This document shows positions 25,301-34,085 of a stretch of DNA of 64,000 bases, in pieces. Source of the stretch: Elusimicrobiota bacterium (GTDB taxonomy: Bacteria > Elusimicrobiota > Elusimicrobia > FEN-1173 > JAKLIF01); the NCBI GenBank assembly GCA_022709755.1, contig JAKLIF010000002.1, forward strand, positions 395,405-459,404. Reading direction: 5' to 3'. The translations under genes and the position numbers were made by a program. The notes under the pieces are model-generated. The model was not told the origin of the DNA, made no database searches, and worked only from the letters and a program-made list of their open reading frames with translations. The first letter of the stretch is position 1, and every line of letters starts with the position of its first letter.

Positions 25301-28300
25301 AATCGGATGTTTACATCAACTACTGGGGGCAGAACGAAGGGGGATCGGTCGAGACGGATTCGGCGGGCAATTTCAGCATCTACGGACTGAAGGCGGGACA
25401 GTATTACGGTATGAACCTCAACAAGGAGGGGCTGGCGGGCCGCCAGATCAACAACATTCAAGCTCCGGCCAACCTTCCCAACATCACGATGGCGCAGGGC
25501 GTCACGTTGAGATTGGCCGCCACGGTCAATAAAGAGCCGGAGGGGTGGGACGCCTGGGGGAACGTGTTCGCCCATGACGCCAACTACGAGAACACGACCA
25601 ACGGTTCTTTCCGCATCCGGTATGGGACCACGGTATCCGACAACGGTTTTTGGGAAGGAGATCCGTCCTATAGCACGTGGACGACCTTGGGGATTATGCC
25701 GGACACGGCCTATACGCTGGAGGCGAACATTTACGGATATGGAACCATCACCAAGACGATTGCTCCCCAATCGGCGGGAGCCACCGTGGACGTGCCGGTC
25801 TTCGCGTTCACTCGGAAAACGAATCTTTACGGAAAAGTGTCGGTCCCGACCAGTAGAACGGAAGGGCTCTGGGTTTCCGTCGATGCCACCAAGCGGGGGG
25901 AGACCTCGCCGAGCGCGTGGGGGGGCACGTGGGTGGATTGCACCGAGGTCCATTCGAACGTCTATACGCTGTTCGGTCTCGATCCCGGGGTTTATACCCT
26001 GAGGGCTTTTGCGCAGGGTTACAAATCGCAGACGCTCTCCAATATCACGGTGGGGACCGAGGATCTCGGAGACAAATATTTCGGCGGGGCGGCGGCAACC
26101 CCCTCTCATCCGGAAATCGATTTCCCTGAATTTGTCGAGGGGGGAAAAGTCAACGGCACTCTCCGGGTCATCGGGAATAGTTCCTCGTTGTCGAATGAGT
26201 ATGGCGGCGGGTTCAGCGTCTATTTGAACGCGTGGAGCCCGACCACCTATCAGGGGTGCGGGATTCAGGTCAACCTGAGCACGAGCTCGACGGAAACGTC
26301 ATCTTCCTTCTCGATCACCGGATTGGATGACGGGACATATTATGTCCACTCCTGGTTGCAGGGGTTCCAGATGGATCCGCCCGGCATGAAGCAAGTGACG
26401 GTCTCCAATGGGACGGGGCAACTCGATGTCACTTTCAAGGCCTTATCCGGATCTATCGCCATGACGGTGCAGTTGCCGGCCGGCTACAGTGATTACAACA
26501 ACGTCACTTTCATGGTTTACGGGGGGGAAGGATATAGTGGGACGGTTCAGGGAACCGGCCAGACGACCACGCTGAGCGGGTTGGGTACGGGGATGTACAG
26601 CATCGAGGCCATCTACCTGACGACGGGTTTCCACAAGAAGACCGCCGTACCCGTCATCAACGGCGAGACGGCGGCCGTCTCCATCGGACTCGGCGAGAAC
26701 ACGTTCGCCATCTCGGGGACGATCGCCATGCAGGGCAACATCAATCTTTCCCCGGTCTATAACGTGACGGTGAGCAGCGTTGCGGGGTTGCAGGCGAAGG
26801 ATCCCTCCGCGCCGAAAGTCCAGATCTATAAGTTCCCCTTGCCGGACAGTTCCTACAGCACCGTGGAGCCCTACGCCAAGGCGACGGCCACGATTTCCGG
26901 CACGGGCGCCACGTTCGGTCTCACGGGATTTCCACCGGGGACCTACTTAGTCAAGGTCAAGAACGACCTGAACCCGCCGTCTCCGCCGACATATTGTTCC
27001 GAGTGCATGTCGGAGGACCCGGCCTACCCGGAATTTGCGTCCACTAACGACGTGGTTTATATCACCAACGCGAACGTCTCGGACGTCGCGTTGACGCTGA
27101 GCAACGGAGTCGAGCTTGCGGGAACCATCCGCCGCCCCGTGGGGGACACGACCGTGGACAGCCGACAGTTCGACATCATCCTCCGACGGACTGACAACCT
27201 GGCCGTCTGGCGGACCACCGTGACATCCTCCGGATCGAATACGAGTTATAACTTCAAGCACATCTCCGCGGGGGATTATACCCTGCAGGTCAAGGAGAAG
27301 GCCTCCGGGACGGGGGTCATCCCGAAGTATCACGCGGCGCCCGCGTTCATATCCATCGCCAACGCGGATGTGACCAAGAACATCACGTTGGTCAAGGCGG
27401 GCACGGTCGTCGGGAAACTGAGGGACGTGGATTCCAATACGCTGATCACCTCGAACAATTATTCGCAATTCCTCGGGAGCAACTTCAACCTCAACGCCAA
27501 CGCGAACCCGTGGACCGAAGGCGGTTGGTCTGAGGCGTTGCGCGGGAATCAGGGCCAGATCTACATATCGACCACGACCGGACAGTTCTATATCCCGCGG
27601 CTTATGCCCGGGACGTCGTATGATATCGGCTTGCAGGAATATCAGAGCATGGATGCCGAGAGCATCGCCAAGGGGCAGAAGTCTTATGCCCCCACGGTGA
27701 AATCGGGGATCCGCGTGGCCGACGGGCAGACGGTGGATATCGGCGTGCTCGACTTGAAACAGGGAGTGCAAATCTCCGGTCAAGTGAAGGATCTGGCGGG
27801 AAATCCCCTGTCGAACATCCGTATCATCGGGAACCCGTCGTTGTCGGAGCAACAATGGCAGCTGCAGGTGGAAGGATATACCGATGCGGACGGAAGATAC
27901 ACGCTGAACGGTGTCGACCGGGACCAGCGGTATTACGACGTGACGGCCTCTCCGCGTTATCGGCCGGGAGAGACCTATTACGGTCTCCTCTCCGGGGGGA
28001 AGACATATGGGGAAGAAAACCGGCTGATGATCGACTTGTCCGATTCGGTCAAGATGACGAACGTGGATTTCACGTTGACGGAGGCGAACGGAGTTCTGAT
28101 GGGGAAGGTGGTCACCGCCGACGGGGGGGACCTTCTCGAGCCTTTCGATAACAAGGGGGGGATGAAGGCCAAGCAAGCCCGGATCGTCCTGAAAGACGAT
28201 AATGATTTCATGGTGAGCGACAACCCCATGGGGAATATCGAGGAAATCACGGATCCCAACGGGAATTTCCGGGTTACCGCCCTCAAACCAGGCTCTTATA

Positions 28301-29922
28301 CGTTGCGCGTGGTCTCGTTCGGGTATATCATCCACAAGCAAAAGATCATCGTCAGGAGCGGAGACAACGATGTCGGCACGGTCACCCTGGAACGCGGAGC
28401 CACGGCGAGCGGCACCATCCGGAACCAGGACGGATCCAAGCCCAGCACGACCGACGTTAGTTTCGTGGCGGCCGGGGATTCGGATTTCGAGGAGATCGTG
28501 ATCGGACAGATCATCTCTGATGAGGCGACGCAGCTGGTGACAGGATACGAACTTCCCGGTTTCAAGCCCAACGTGGAATATACCATCCTCCTGATGAACA
28601 AGGGCGACGATATGACGGAGGCTTATTCCGGCCTCACCTTCACCTCCGCCGCGCAGAAGAAGACGGTGAACTTGATCTACCGACCGGCGGCTCCCGTGGT
28701 CTATGCCACCGTCAAAAAGACGGGGACGAACGTGTATTCCCTGCGCTTCTTGAGCTCCCAGAAGCTGCGGAACCTGACCACGGATGACAACGATCTCGAG
28801 AAGATCATCACCCTCGCCTCCGGCAACGGGCAACTCTCCAATAAGGAGATGACGCCCAGCCGGGACATGTTGACCGCGACCTATGAGATGGCTTCCACGG
28901 ACAAGACCTTCGAGGTCCGTCTCCGGTTCAAGACCATCGTCGTGAATCCGGACAGCGCGTCCAAAGAACCTTACGAATATGACAACACCTTCAAATTCTA
29001 CAAGGGAGTCGGACGGGAGCGGCGCATCCGCATCGCCAATACGATGGGCGGCCGAGCCCTCCTGGAAGGTGATCCCACGGGATCTCTGTTCTCTCCGGGC
29101 TCGTTCGACGTGGCGGGGTCGTCGCGCGTCGAGGTGGGGGTCCGGATGGCGGATTCTCTGGATGATCTGACACTGGCTTCTCCCAAGAGGGGATATGGCG
29201 CCGTCAAGGTGGCGACGTCTCTGGGTCCCCTGGCGTATCCGGAAGACGGCGAACTCTATAAGGCTGTCCGGCTGGCGTCGACTCCTCAGGTAGATCCGTT
29301 CAGTTCGTTCTATGACATATTCCTTCCGGCCGGGATCCGGCACTCGTTGAAGAAGGATGCCAAGATCACCCTCAAGTATGATGACAGCGTCACGGACCCG
29401 TCGGCCCTGAACGTATATTTCTTCGACACCAACAACAACGTGTTCCTGTTGGAGGCCAAGAACAGGAAAGTGGACAGCGTCAATAAGACGGTGACGGTCG
29501 GCGTGTCTCACGCATCGACCTTCGTTATTCTGGCCAGCAGCGCCTCGATCATCGGGGCCAGCAGCTACACAGGGACGGAGATTATCCTGTATAATTTCCC
29601 CAACCCGTTCGATTTGAAGAATAAGACGGTGACCCTGGCCAATCCGGGCAGCAGCGCCGCCAGCCAGACGATCGAGGGGACCATGATCCGCGCCGCGATC
29701 CCCTGGGGGATCACCGGGACGATGAAGTTCGAGATCTATAACATCGCCGGCGAACTGGTGAGGACCCTGACCGCCGAAGCGCCCAACGGGGGTACCTATT
29801 ATTACATCACCTGGGATGGGAAGAATGACGGCGGCGGAAAGGTGGCATCGGGAGTCTACATCGCCCGGTTCACCATCGGCGGACACCACCCGCGATTTTT
29901 CAAGATGGCTGTTTTAAAGTGA
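22387..29922 (+). CDS. Giant secreted protein: beta-propeller-like repeats, carboxypeptidase-regulatory-like repeats, FlgD/T9SS-like tail
   Basis: A 2511-residue secreted protein. Residues 1-24 are a signal peptide (LVLCGALFGASTLQA). Residues ~90-490 hold repeats of the type VYWIDDRNTGRGLDAYAQRV and VVWVDTRSSSNGMDIYATQI, likely a beta-propeller. From ~500 to ~720 there are Ig-like modules with DLNANSVFDAGEPQG. From ~957 to ~2090 come many carboxypeptidase-regulatory-like units: starts near 957 (IRGKVVNGS), 1147, 1439, 1576, 1672, 1794 (ISGQVKDLAGNPLSNI), 1901 and 2004. Residues ~2399-2511 are a FlgD-like/T9SS type A-like tail: YNFPNPFD, FEIYNIAGELVRTL, TWDGKNDGGGKVASGVYIAR. Such tails route proteins through type IX secretion in Bacteroidota. 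A PorV-family gene follows 16 bases later. Confidence 0.88.
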   Translation: MNIDKKWVHRLVLCGALFGASTLQAGYLWQNGGNQIPSSSGGQSNVKILPGPAPEETYMVWLTTESGNADIKVARVNASGVRQWTRDVTGGLSSNQGLYGSDYPYFSAIKMGNDLVVYWIDDRNTGRGLDAYAQRVSADGSIALNWAAAGMLISSGTGASNARDQWPVLVPSGADGMLLFYMDYSTSPDVDPIYAKRINLADGLSDTLNWTVGDVLITSPTATAIGSMSAAVESTNGSGLITWSEKNSGTSGYDLFAARISTGGYKVFTATVVCNAVGDQGGNDLQDDGLLAAISNNNNGMYVVWVDTRSSSNGMDIYATQIEADGSRTTGGSWVANGNVICSTVGVQRNMVLAYDSLGSSLMVAWEDSRVTALPRVFLQKISSAGSVQFSANGIDVASPMGQQSQPALGVESYTQDPFYFVAFKSRRQINSVWEEDVYVQRLDAAGTKMFGPAAEAVAPSAASMSQRKPAIYSGSGSDSAIVAWEDGSTIRAQRMVPVGLSGTVYYSGTQGESMNVIVCVSTLGPSMIGNQNVYLDATIDAGPGAFSFNEQNGFIAGNYWIMAYRDLNANSVFDAGEPQGAFNSFSAGSAEFLSMPVSVSSGITSMAIILRDFVAINGEVTRETTDGGYLVLEATGAGGLLFQTRPFANNEPDYGVPTSYTFYVATSPTDYGLRAYVDTANNGQGNNYWDECCDPYTVTTVAVGNTGANDVTLTVSGESSGGGTTGGTAEYFSMNDYYGGTYQYLGVNTVSNELRVYLRDYYWNPTTSSQPVVVQLQALRNDWETADAGAAFSPNSSFSTVITSITIPAGQPYASFWFRTATVDYIHVRGTANDFPVSGDSRTAYYDFNIAPAGTGFSGVYASPTTITPDNDQVDDFTAIHFTPPQNQGWDVMISTDPGFGNYVYFMSGWGQWPEGAIWNGRDTQWRVVPNGTYYVRLQTSGGGLKNDTLQIQVQSSYIRGKVVNGSSVGQSDVYINYWGQNEGGSVETDSAGNFSIYGLKAGQYYGMNLNKEGLAGRQINNIQAPANLPNITMAQGVTLRLAATVNKEPEGWDAWGNVFAHDANYENTTNGSFRIRYGTTVSDNGFWEGDPSYSTWTTLGIMPDTAYTLEANIYGYGTITKTIAPQSAGATVDVPVFAFTRKTNLYGKVSVPTSRTEGLWVSVDATKRGETSPSAWGGTWVDCTEVHSNVYTLFGLDPGVYTLRAFAQGYKSQTLSNITVGTEDLGDKYFGGAAATPSHPEIDFPEFVEGGKVNGTLRVIGNSSSLSNEYGGGFSVYLNAWSPTTYQGCGIQVNLSTSSTETSSSFSITGLDDGTYYVHSWLQGFQMDPPGMKQVTVSNGTGQLDVTFKALSGSIAMTVQLPAGYSDYNNVTFMVYGGEGYSGTVQGTGQTTTLSGLGTGMYSIEAIYLTTGFHKKTAVPVINGETAAVSIGLGENTFAISGTIAMQGNINLSPVYNVTVSSVAGLQAKDPSAPKVQIYKFPLPDSSYSTVEPYAKATATISGTGATFGLTGFPPGTYLVKVKNDLNPPSPPTYCSECMSEDPAYPEFASTNDVVYITNANVSDVALTLSNGVELAGTIRRPVGDTTVDSRQFDIILRRTDNLAVWRTTVTSSGSNTSYNFKHISAGDYTLQVKEKASGTGVIPKYHAAPAFISIANADVTKNITLVKAGTVVGKLRDVDSNTLITSNNYSQFLGSNFNLNANANPWTEGGWSEALRGNQGQIYISTTTGQFYIPRLMPGTSYDIGLQEYQSMDAESIAKGQKSYAPTVKSGIRVADGQTVDIGVLDLKQGVQISGQVKDLAGNPLSNIRIIGNPSLSEQQWQLQVEGYTDADGRYTLNGVDRDQRYYDVTASPRYRPGETYYGLLSGGKTYGEENRLMIDLSDSVKMTNVDFTLTEANGVLMGKVVTADGGDLLEPFDNKGGMKAKQARIVLKDDNDFMVSDNPMGNIEEITDPNGNFRVTALKPGSYTLRVVSFGYIIHKQKIIVRSGDNDVGTVTLERGATASGTIRNQDGSKPSTTDVSFVAAGDSDFEEIVIGQIISDEATQLVTGYELPGFKPNVEYTILLMNKGDDMTEAYSGLTFTSAAQKKTVNLIYRPAAPVVYATVKKTGTNVYSLRFLSSQKLRNLTTDDNDLEKIITLASGNGQLSNKEMTPSRDMLTATYEMASTDKTFEVRLRFKTIVVNPDSASKEPYEYDNTFKFYKGVGRERRIRIANTMGGRALLEGDPTGSLFSPGSFDVAGSSRVEVGVRMADSLDDLTLASPKRGYGAVKVATSLGPLAYPEDGELYKAVRLASTPQVDPFSSFYDIFLPAGIRHSLKKDAKITLKYDDSVTDPSALNVYFFDTNNNVFLLEAKNRKVDSVNKTVTVGVSHASTFVILASSASIIGASSYTGTEIILYNFPNPFDLKNKTVTLANPGSSAASQTIEGTMIRAAIPWGITGTMKFEIYNIAGELVRTLTAEAPNGGTYYYITWDGKNDGGGKVASGVYIARFTIGGHHPRFFKMAVLK

Positions 29923-29938
29923 TCTGGAGAAAACGGAT

Positions 29939-30889
29939 ATGAAACCGATTCATCGACGATCGTCAATGAGGATCAGGATGTTGACCGCCGGGCTCATGGT
30001 TTCCTTGTCCTGTGGTATTGTCTTCGCCGCGAACAAGGACGTGGGGACGACGGGGGCTCAGTTCCTTAAAATCGGAGCGGGCGCCCGGCCCGTGGGCATG
30101 GGGGAGGCGTTCACCGGCGTGGCCGACGATGTCAATGCCATCGCCTGGAATCCGGCCGGACTGGCGTTCTTGACTCGTCCGGAGTTCACCGCCATGCACT
30201 CCCAATGGTTCCAGGACACTGATTATGAATTCGCGGCCGGCGTCTATCCGACCGCGTGGGGCACCTTCGGTATCGGGGCCTCCACCTTGAACATCGACAA
30301 GATTGAAAAGAGGACCGCCGATACGGAGACGCCGGACAGCACGTTCGAGTCCAGTGACGGGGCTTACCTCCTCTCGTATTCACGGACGATGGGCTCTGCC
30401 TGGGCGGTCGGGGTGAATGCCCGTTACATCAGCGAACAATTGGATACCGAGAAAGCCACGTCTGTTTCCGCGGATCTCGGCGCTTTTTGGAAGACCCCTC
30501 ACCGCCCCCTGACGATGGGGCTCTCTGTCCGCCATCTGGGGTCCCAGATCAAATTCAGGGAGGAGAGCGATCCCCTGCCGAGGACCGTGACGTTGGGGCT
30601 GGGATATAAGATGTTCTCCGATCGATTGACGCTGGGGGTGGATTTCCGCCGACCGGTGGATGACGGCGTTCAATATGCCGTCGGCGCGGAACTCACTCAG
30701 AAACTGCTCTGGGATATCGCGGGGTCTTTGAGGACGGGTTACAATACGGCGGGGACCGATGCCGACGGGTTGACCGGTTTGTCGGTCGGGATGGGGCTGA
30801 GCTGGCGCCATTACTCTTTCGAATCGGCGTGGGTTCCTTATGGGGATCTGGGCCAGACGTTCCGTTACGCCCTGGTCGTTAAATTCTGA
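29939..30889 (+). CDS. porV: PorV/PorQ family outer-membrane protein
   Basis: A 316-residue barrel protein with a signal peptide (~1-30; SLSCGIVFAANK). The PorV/PorQ signature follows immediately: GTTGAQFLKIGAGARPVGMG, EAFTGVADDVNAIAWNPAGL, then barrel strands such as FAAGVYPTAWGTFGIGASTL and LTLGVDFRRPVDDG, ending RYALVVKF with a terminal phenylalanine. PorV is the shuttle that accepts type IX cargo from the translocon and passes it to the attachment complex. Its position just behind a cargo with a matching C-terminal tail supports the same role here. A good terminator follows. Confidence 0.88.
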   Translation: MKPIHRRSSMRIRMLTAGLMVSLSCGIVFAANKDVGTTGAQFLKIGAGARPVGMGEAFTGVADDVNAIAWNPAGLAFLTRPEFTAMHSQWFQDTDYEFAAGVYPTAWGTFGIGASTLNIDKIEKRTADTETPDSTFESSDGAYLLSYSRTMGSAWAVGVNARYISEQLDTEKATSVSADLGAFWKTPHRPLTMGLSVRHLGSQIKFREESDPLPRTVTLGLGYKMFSDRLTLGVDFRRPVDDGVQYAVGAELTQKLLWDIAGSLRTGYNTAGTDADGLTGLSVGMGLSWRHYSFESAWVPYGDLGQTFRYALVVKF

Positions 30890-30919
30890 TCGATCGTCTG
30901 AAATTGAAAGTCATTGGTC

Positions 30920-30950
30920 GTGCCGGATGCTATTCCGGCACATTTTTTTT
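30920..30950 (+). terminator. Rho-independent terminator of the PorV operon
   Basis: GTGCCGGA (30920-30927), loop TGCTAT, TCCGGCAC (30934-30941), then ATTTTTTTT. A perfect 8-bp stem with a T-tract, lying between the PorV stop and the AroD start. Confidence 0.93.
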
Positions 30951-30962
30951 ATGAGGGGTCGT

Positions 30963-31679
30963 ATGAATCCGAGACAAAAGTTCATCGGGGAATTGAACCG
31001 TCGGGGTGTGGTGGTGGTCCCCTTGTCGGAACCCGCGTCGCTCCTTCGGGATGCGCAACGCGCGTTCCGGGGTGGCGCCGGCGCCTTGGAGGTCCGTGCC
31101 GATTATTTCACCGTTGCCCGGTTGAAGGGTCTTCGGGGTCTGCTGGAACGGTTGAGGAAACGGACCCGATTACCCGTGATCCTCACCCTTCGGCGCGCGG
31201 GCGAAGGGGGAAAGAGGCTGATCTTAGATCGTCGACGGATGGAGTTGTTCTGCGAATCGCTCCCTTTCGTCGACGGACTCGACGTGGAGATCCGGCCTGA
31301 ATCTTTTTCCAGAGTCATGGTCCGGCGGGCCCACGCCCAAGGCCGGTTCGTGATCCTGTCAAGCCATGATTTCAAACGGACCCCATCCGACTCCGCCCTC
31401 CGGCATTTGGCGGATCGCTTCCGCGCCTTGGGGGGGGATCTGTTCAAGGTGGCCGCGCACGCGGCGTCGGGCAAGGACGTGGACCGGTTGATCCGTTTTT
31501 TGAATTCCTGCCGGATCCGTCATCAGACGGTGATCCCCATGGGGGCTCGCTGGAGGACCGAGAGGATCGGGGCGTTCCGGAATGGGAGTTGTCTCGCGTA
31601 TGGGCACCTCGGCCGGCCGACGGCTCCGGGACAGACGTCGTTGAGGGATCTCGTTTCGGCGCTCTCTGGAAAAGAATGA
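30963..31679 (+). CDS. aroD: Type I 3-dehydroquinate dehydratase
   Basis: A 238-residue enzyme of the shikimate pathway that dehydrates 3-dehydroquinate through a lysine Schiff base. E43-x-R45-x-D47 (LEVRADYF), H135 in SSHDFKRTP and Schiff-base K162 in DLFKVAAHA are present, with the usual MG...GS substrate-binding C-terminus. GTCGTATG at 30963 has AGGGG five bases upstream, so the longer frame from 30840, which would run through the terminator at 30920-30950, was rejected. It overlaps the next gene by 4 bases and opens a coupled run of four genes that is not a shikimate operon. Confidence 0.9.
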   Translation: MNPRQKFIGELNRRGVVVVPLSEPASLLRDAQRAFRGGAGALEVRADYFTVARLKGLRGLLERLRKRTRLPVILTLRRAGEGGKRLILDRRRMELFCESLPFVDGLDVEIRPESFSRVMVRRAHAQGRFVILSSHDFKRTPSDSALRHLADRFRALGGDLFKVAAHAASGKDVDRLIRFLNSCRIRHQTVIPMGARWRTERIGAFRNGSCLAYGHLGRPTAPGQTSLRDLVSALSGKE

Positions 31680-32368
31680 AGGAGCATGGTTCCTTGAGAC
31701 GGCCCCGAAAAACGATCCGCCCCGCCCTGGCCTACCGGTATGGGGATGGATTGTATATCAATCTGACCAATCGTTGTCCCACGGCCTGCCAGTCCTGCAT
31801 CAAGACGACGTGGAGATATCGGTATCGCGGGTATGACCTTCGCTTGAGTCGGGATCCATCGGTCGAGGCCGTGATCAAAGCGGCGGGTGATGTGTCCGGT
31901 GACCGGGAAATCGTCTTCTGCGGATACGGAGAGTCCACCTACCGGCTCGAGGAGATGGCGGCGCTCGCGGATCATTTCCGCAGTCGAGGGGTTTCCCGTA
32001 TACGTCTGAACACGGTCGGGCTCGGATCCCTCATCCATGGACGGAACATCGCGCCGGACCTGTCCCGCATCGTCGATTCGATATCGATCAGTTTGAACTC
32101 CGCCGATCCGGTTCAATACCTCGAACTGCAGAGACCACAACCCCGATACAGGGCCCGCGCTTTTTCCGCCGCGCTCGATTTCATCCGGGAATGCGTCAAA
32201 GTCATTCCCGAGGTCACGGTCACCGCTGTGTCGCGCCCGTCCGTGGATATGTCCGCCGTCGAACGACTGGCCGAACGGCTCGGCGCCCGGTTCAGGGAGC
32301 GGCCATTCCTGGATGATTACGAGGACGATTCGACTCGGAGGGGCAGGCCCCCGAAGAGTCGCCGGTGA
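31676..32368 (+). CDS. Radical SAM protein of the TatD-linked type
   Basis: A 230-residue minimal radical SAM enzyme. YINLTNRCPTACQSCIKTTW contains the C34-x3-C38-x2-C41 cluster motif in the LTNRCP context seen in the TatD-family-associated radical SAM family (YfkA-like). GYGESTYR takes the place of the GGGEP strand, and SISLNSADPVQYLELQRP is the later conserved barrel strand. No SPASM or other auxiliary cluster is visible. Start ATGA overlaps aroD, and its stop overlaps the sugar-acid kinase by 4 bases. In many genomes this family sits beside tatD; here tatD is 12 kb away. Substrate unknown. Confidence 0.82.
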   Translation: MKEHGSLRRPRKTIRPALAYRYGDGLYINLTNRCPTACQSCIKTTWRYRYRGYDLRLSRDPSVEAVIKAAGDVSGDREIVFCGYGESTYRLEEMAALADHFRSRGVSRIRLNTVGLGSLIHGRNIAPDLSRIVDSISISLNSADPVQYLELQRPQPRYRARAFSAALDFIRECVKVIPEVTVTAVSRPSVDMSAVERLAERLGARFRERPFLDDYEDDSTRRGRPPKSRR

Positions 32369-33537
32369 GAACTCAAGGGGCGGGCCGGAGGCCGCGTCGG
32401 ATCGGAATCCTGAGTGATGATCTGACCGGCGCCGGAGACATCGGACTCTATTTTCGCCGCGCGGGTTTTCGGACGGAGATCGTGATCGCCCGGAAAGACG
32501 GTTCCCTCGGCCGCCACCGTCCCTCGCCGGGGGTGAGAGTCTGGATCATCGACACGGAAACACGGCACTGTTCTCCCCGGGACGCGGCCCTTGCCGTCGG
32601 AAAGGCGACAGAAAGGTTGGTCCGTTGGGGGGCCGATTTCTTCTACAAGAAGATCGATTCCACCTTGAGGGGCCCCGTCCGGGATGAACTGATTTCCTGG
32701 ACGTCGGTGTTGGGCCGCCATCGCCGGTGGGGAGGGCTCCCGATCGTTTTTGCGCCGGCCTATCCGCGGATGAAGAGGACCACGCGCCGGGGGGTGCACT
32801 ATGTCGGAGACCGGCCATTGCATCGGTCGGCTTTCGGGAAGGATGTGAGATGCCCGGTCTCAACGTCGTCTTTGGCGGAGATCCTGCAGGCGGACGGGGA
32901 AGAGACGGGAACGCCGGGGAACATCTCGGTGCGAGTGGGCCGGTCACTCCGTCTCTTGATTCCGGACATTTCGTCGCAAAATGAATTAAAATATCTGTCC
33001 CGGGAGATCCGGAGAGGTCGGTTCTCCGCCCCCGGCCTCGTGATCGGCTCTGCCGGATTGGCCGAAGAACTGGCGCGGTCGTGGGGTGTCCCCTCACAAA
33101 GCCAAAGTTTGTTTCATCCTGGGCCGGGGAGACAGGCGTCTCCCGTGATGGTGGTGGCCGGGTCGGCCAACCCGCGGACTCATCGGCAATTGGCGGTCTT
33201 GGAGAGGGAAGAGGATGTCCTTGTCGTGAGGACCCCCGTGTTATTGAAGGCGGATCGGGCTCCGAGGATGTTGGCTCGTCTGGTCCGCGAGGCTCGTCGG
33301 AAGGCGGGGCCCTCGGTTCGGCGTTATGTGTTGACCGGGGGGGAGACCGCATCGGCTTTCTTGAGGATCCTCGGGATCTGGCATTGGGAGATTCAGGGAG
33401 AGGTCGAATCGGGAGTGGCCCTTTGCTCATCGGTGGGAAGTCCCGGTCCGAAGGTCTGGATGGTGTTGAAACCCGGTGGTTTCGGTCAAGACCGGGTTCT
33501 GATCAAGAGTGTGAGGAGACTTCGTCATGTGGTCTGA
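32365..33537 (+). CDS. otnK: Four-carbon acid sugar kinase family protein (OtnK/DUF1537)
   Basis: A 390-residue kinase with a GTG start overlapping the radical SAM stop by 4 bases. The N-terminal domain shows ILSDDLTGAGDIG and KKIDSTLRGPVRDE (substrate binding). The C-terminal nucleotide-binding domain shows VLTGGETASAFLRILGI and MVLKPGGFG. Characterised members phosphorylate 3-oxo-tetronates or D-erythronate/threonate-type acids at O4. The gene directly downstream is a class II aldolase, the standard partner (OtnC) that decarboxylates the product. The N-terminal extension of ~12 basic residues is not conserved. Confidence 0.88.
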   Translation: MRTQGAGRRPRRIGILSDDLTGAGDIGLYFRRAGFRTEIVIARKDGSLGRHRPSPGVRVWIIDTETRHCSPRDAALAVGKATERLVRWGADFFYKKIDSTLRGPVRDELISWTSVLGRHRRWGGLPIVFAPAYPRMKRTTRRGVHYVGDRPLHRSAFGKDVRCPVSTSSLAEILQADGEETGTPGNISVRVGRSLRLLIPDISSQNELKYLSREIRRGRFSAPGLVIGSAGLAEELARSWGVPSQSQSLFHPGPGRQASPVMVVAGSANPRTHRQLAVLEREEDVLVVRTPVLLKADRAPRMLARLVREARRKAGPSVRRYVLTGGETASAFLRILGIWHWEIQGEVESGVALCSSVGSPGPKVWMVLKPGGFGQDRVLIKSVRRLRHVV

Positions 33538-34081
33538 TTTCTTCAAGTTCGGTCGGATGTTGTGGGAGGCCGGGCAGATCCATTATACTTCCGGGAACAT
33601 GTCGGTCCGCAAAGGCGACGTTCTGTGTGTCACGCGGACGGGGAGTTCTCTGGCCGACCTGACGTCGATGGATATCGTGACCGTGAATCTGAAGGATTCG
33701 CTCAGGGACAAAGGGGCGTCGTCGGAAACACCGGTCCATCGGGCTCTCTACAAGGCGTTGCCGGACATCCGCGCCGTGGTCCACTCCCACCCTCCTTACG
33801 CGACGGCCCTTTCTTTTGATATGGATGAGATCGTCCCCGCTGATTCCGACAGTCTGTTCATCCCGTCGATCCCGGTGTTGACGGAGTGTCCGTTCGCGGA
33901 GGGATCCACCTGTGTGGCGGACCGTTTTCCGGCATTGTTGAAACAACACCGCGTGGCGGTGATCCGCGGACACGGGGCCTTTGCCGTCGGGGACAGTCTG
34001 CGGCAGTGCATCGCGACGTTGACGATGATGGAAAATCAATGCCGACTGGTCTATCTTCGAAGGACCCTGAAAAGGGGCTGA
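33527..34081 (+). CDS. otnC: Class II aldolase/adducin family protein (OtnC-like)
   Basis: A 184-residue metal-dependent aldolase/decarboxylase. SGNMSVRKGD is the phosphate-binding segment. E67 in SSETPVHRAL is the catalytic acid, and H86 and H88 in HSHPPYA with H149 in RGHGAFA bind zinc. The family includes fuculose-phosphate aldolase, methylthioribulose-phosphate dehydratase and the 3-oxo-tetronate 4-phosphate decarboxylase OtnC. An 11-base overlap with the OtnK-like kinase favours the OtnC assignment. It is slightly shorter than usual (~210), so small C-terminal elements may be missing. Confidence 0.83.
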   Translation: MWSDFFKFGRMLWEAGQIHYTSGNMSVRKGDVLCVTRTGSSLADLTSMDIVTVNLKDSLRDKGASSETPVHRALYKALPDIRAVVHSHPPYATALSFDMDEIVPADSDSLFIPSIPVLTECPFAEGSTCVADRFPALLKQHRVAVIRGHGAFAVGDSLRQCIATLTMMENQCRLVYLRRTLKRG

Positions 34082-34085
34082 CGTC

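Noticed and set aside
26947..29889. 980-residue minus-strand open frame
   Set aside because: It is antisense to the carboxypeptidase-regulatory-like repeats and FlgD-like tail of the giant protein, with shadow-type composition and no motif.
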